Virus record (IMG/VR): IMGVR_UViG_3300011420_000169
Location: 1-31,009 of that record
Reading direction: 5' to 3' (one strand)
Length of the DNA stretch: 31,009 nucleotides
DNA from: a virus
Positions 30,810-31,009 of this stretch are shown in pieces. The notes under the pieces are model-generated. The model did no database searches. It saw only the letters and a program-made list of their open reading frames with translations, and was not told where the DNA came from. Position 1 is the stretch's first letter. Every line of letters starts with the position of its first letter. A program made the position numbers and the translations under genes.

Positions 30810-31009
30810 AAAAGGCATTACTGATTGGGAAGACAGGGGATATTACTGTTAGGGAGGTTGACGGGGAAAAATACGCTTTGTATATCCCGGTGCTTACTCC
30901 TGTAGAAAGGAGTTTGTCTCAAGATTGGGTAGCCCCTCTTTCAAGAAGGTTTGTTTATATGGCGTGTGTTGGGCCTTATATGGTTTACGAGGAGAGTTTG
31001 CCCCGATGA
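30806..31009 (+). CDS. Small protein at right edge (67 aa), complete
   Basis: A 67-residue protein from the ATG at 30806 (GAAAGGAGAAC upstream) ending with TGA at 31007-31009, the last base of the window. The sequence (KKALLIGKTGDITVREVDGEKYALYIPVLTPVERSLSQDWVAPLSRR...VYEESLPR) is mostly beta-type and unrecognised. It is coupled to the preceding HNH gene by an ATGA overlap. Confidence 0.55.
   Translation: MKKALLIGKTGDITVREVDGEKYALYIPVLTPVERSLSQDWVAPLSRRFVYMACVGPYMVYEESLPR

Overview
The window is a 31 kb segment of a tailed double-stranded DNA bacteriophage (Caudoviricetes), apparently temperate. Three things support this. The minus strand carries a head and packaging module: small and large terminase, P22-type portal, scaffold, N4-gp56-family capsid and a 3TM holin. 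The plus strand carries a replication module: Toprim primase, uracil-DNA-glycosylase-like protein, family A DNA polymerase, Cas4-like nuclease, DnaB-like helicase and DEDD exonuclease. Between them lies an integration and regulation segment: two XRE-type regulators, a serine recombinase, and a tyrosine integrase whose 3' end contains an attachment core derived from a host tRNA-Ser. The host cannot be named from this sequence. Because the att core lies mid-window with phage genes on both sides, the molecule looks like the free (attP) form of the phage.

Layout. Positions 1-12,528 (minus strand, read right to left): small terminase, three small genes, large terminase, portal, a lysis-like cluster of small membrane proteins with a holin, an alpha/beta hydrolase, scaffold, major capsid protein, two small structural-type proteins, then two sugar-modification genes. 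These last two are a zinc-ribbon methyltransferase fused to a DUF115 (Maf-like) domain and an NeuB-type nonulosonate (sialic/pseudaminic/legionaminic acid) synthase cut by the left edge. No tail genes or endolysin are visible. Positions 12,529-13,116 hold the divergent control region with two dyad motifs. Positions 13,117-17,594 hold small early-type genes, including a DUF932/TIGR03299 protein and an XRE regulator, plus a long perfect palindrome in an intergenic gap. Positions 17,598-20,453 hold the recombinase and lysogeny segment. Positions 20,450-31,009 form a tightly packed replication and nucleotide-metabolism operon with many ATGA start/stop overlaps and two HNH endonucleases.

How the parts fit. 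The head genes form one long leftward transcription unit that includes the glycan genes, which suggests the sugar modification is made late, when virions are assembled or the cell surface is remodelled. The replication genes form a rightward unit translationally coupled to int. Because the att core lies inside the int ORF, integration would replace the int C-terminus and disconnect the replication operon from everything upstream of it.

The most unusual observations are: (1) a UDG-like domain whose C-terminal motif sits at the start of the DNA polymerase ORF, the two parts being separated by a 366-bp, frame-preserving interval that holds two small genes; (2) attP inside int with an ATGA overlap to the next gene; (3) NeuB plus methyltransferase-DUF115 in the structural operon; (4) a 29-bp palindrome flanked by 11-bp direct repeats. 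Start positions were chosen by reading Shine-Dalgarno spacing and gene overlaps. All family assignments come from reading motifs by eye, with no database search.
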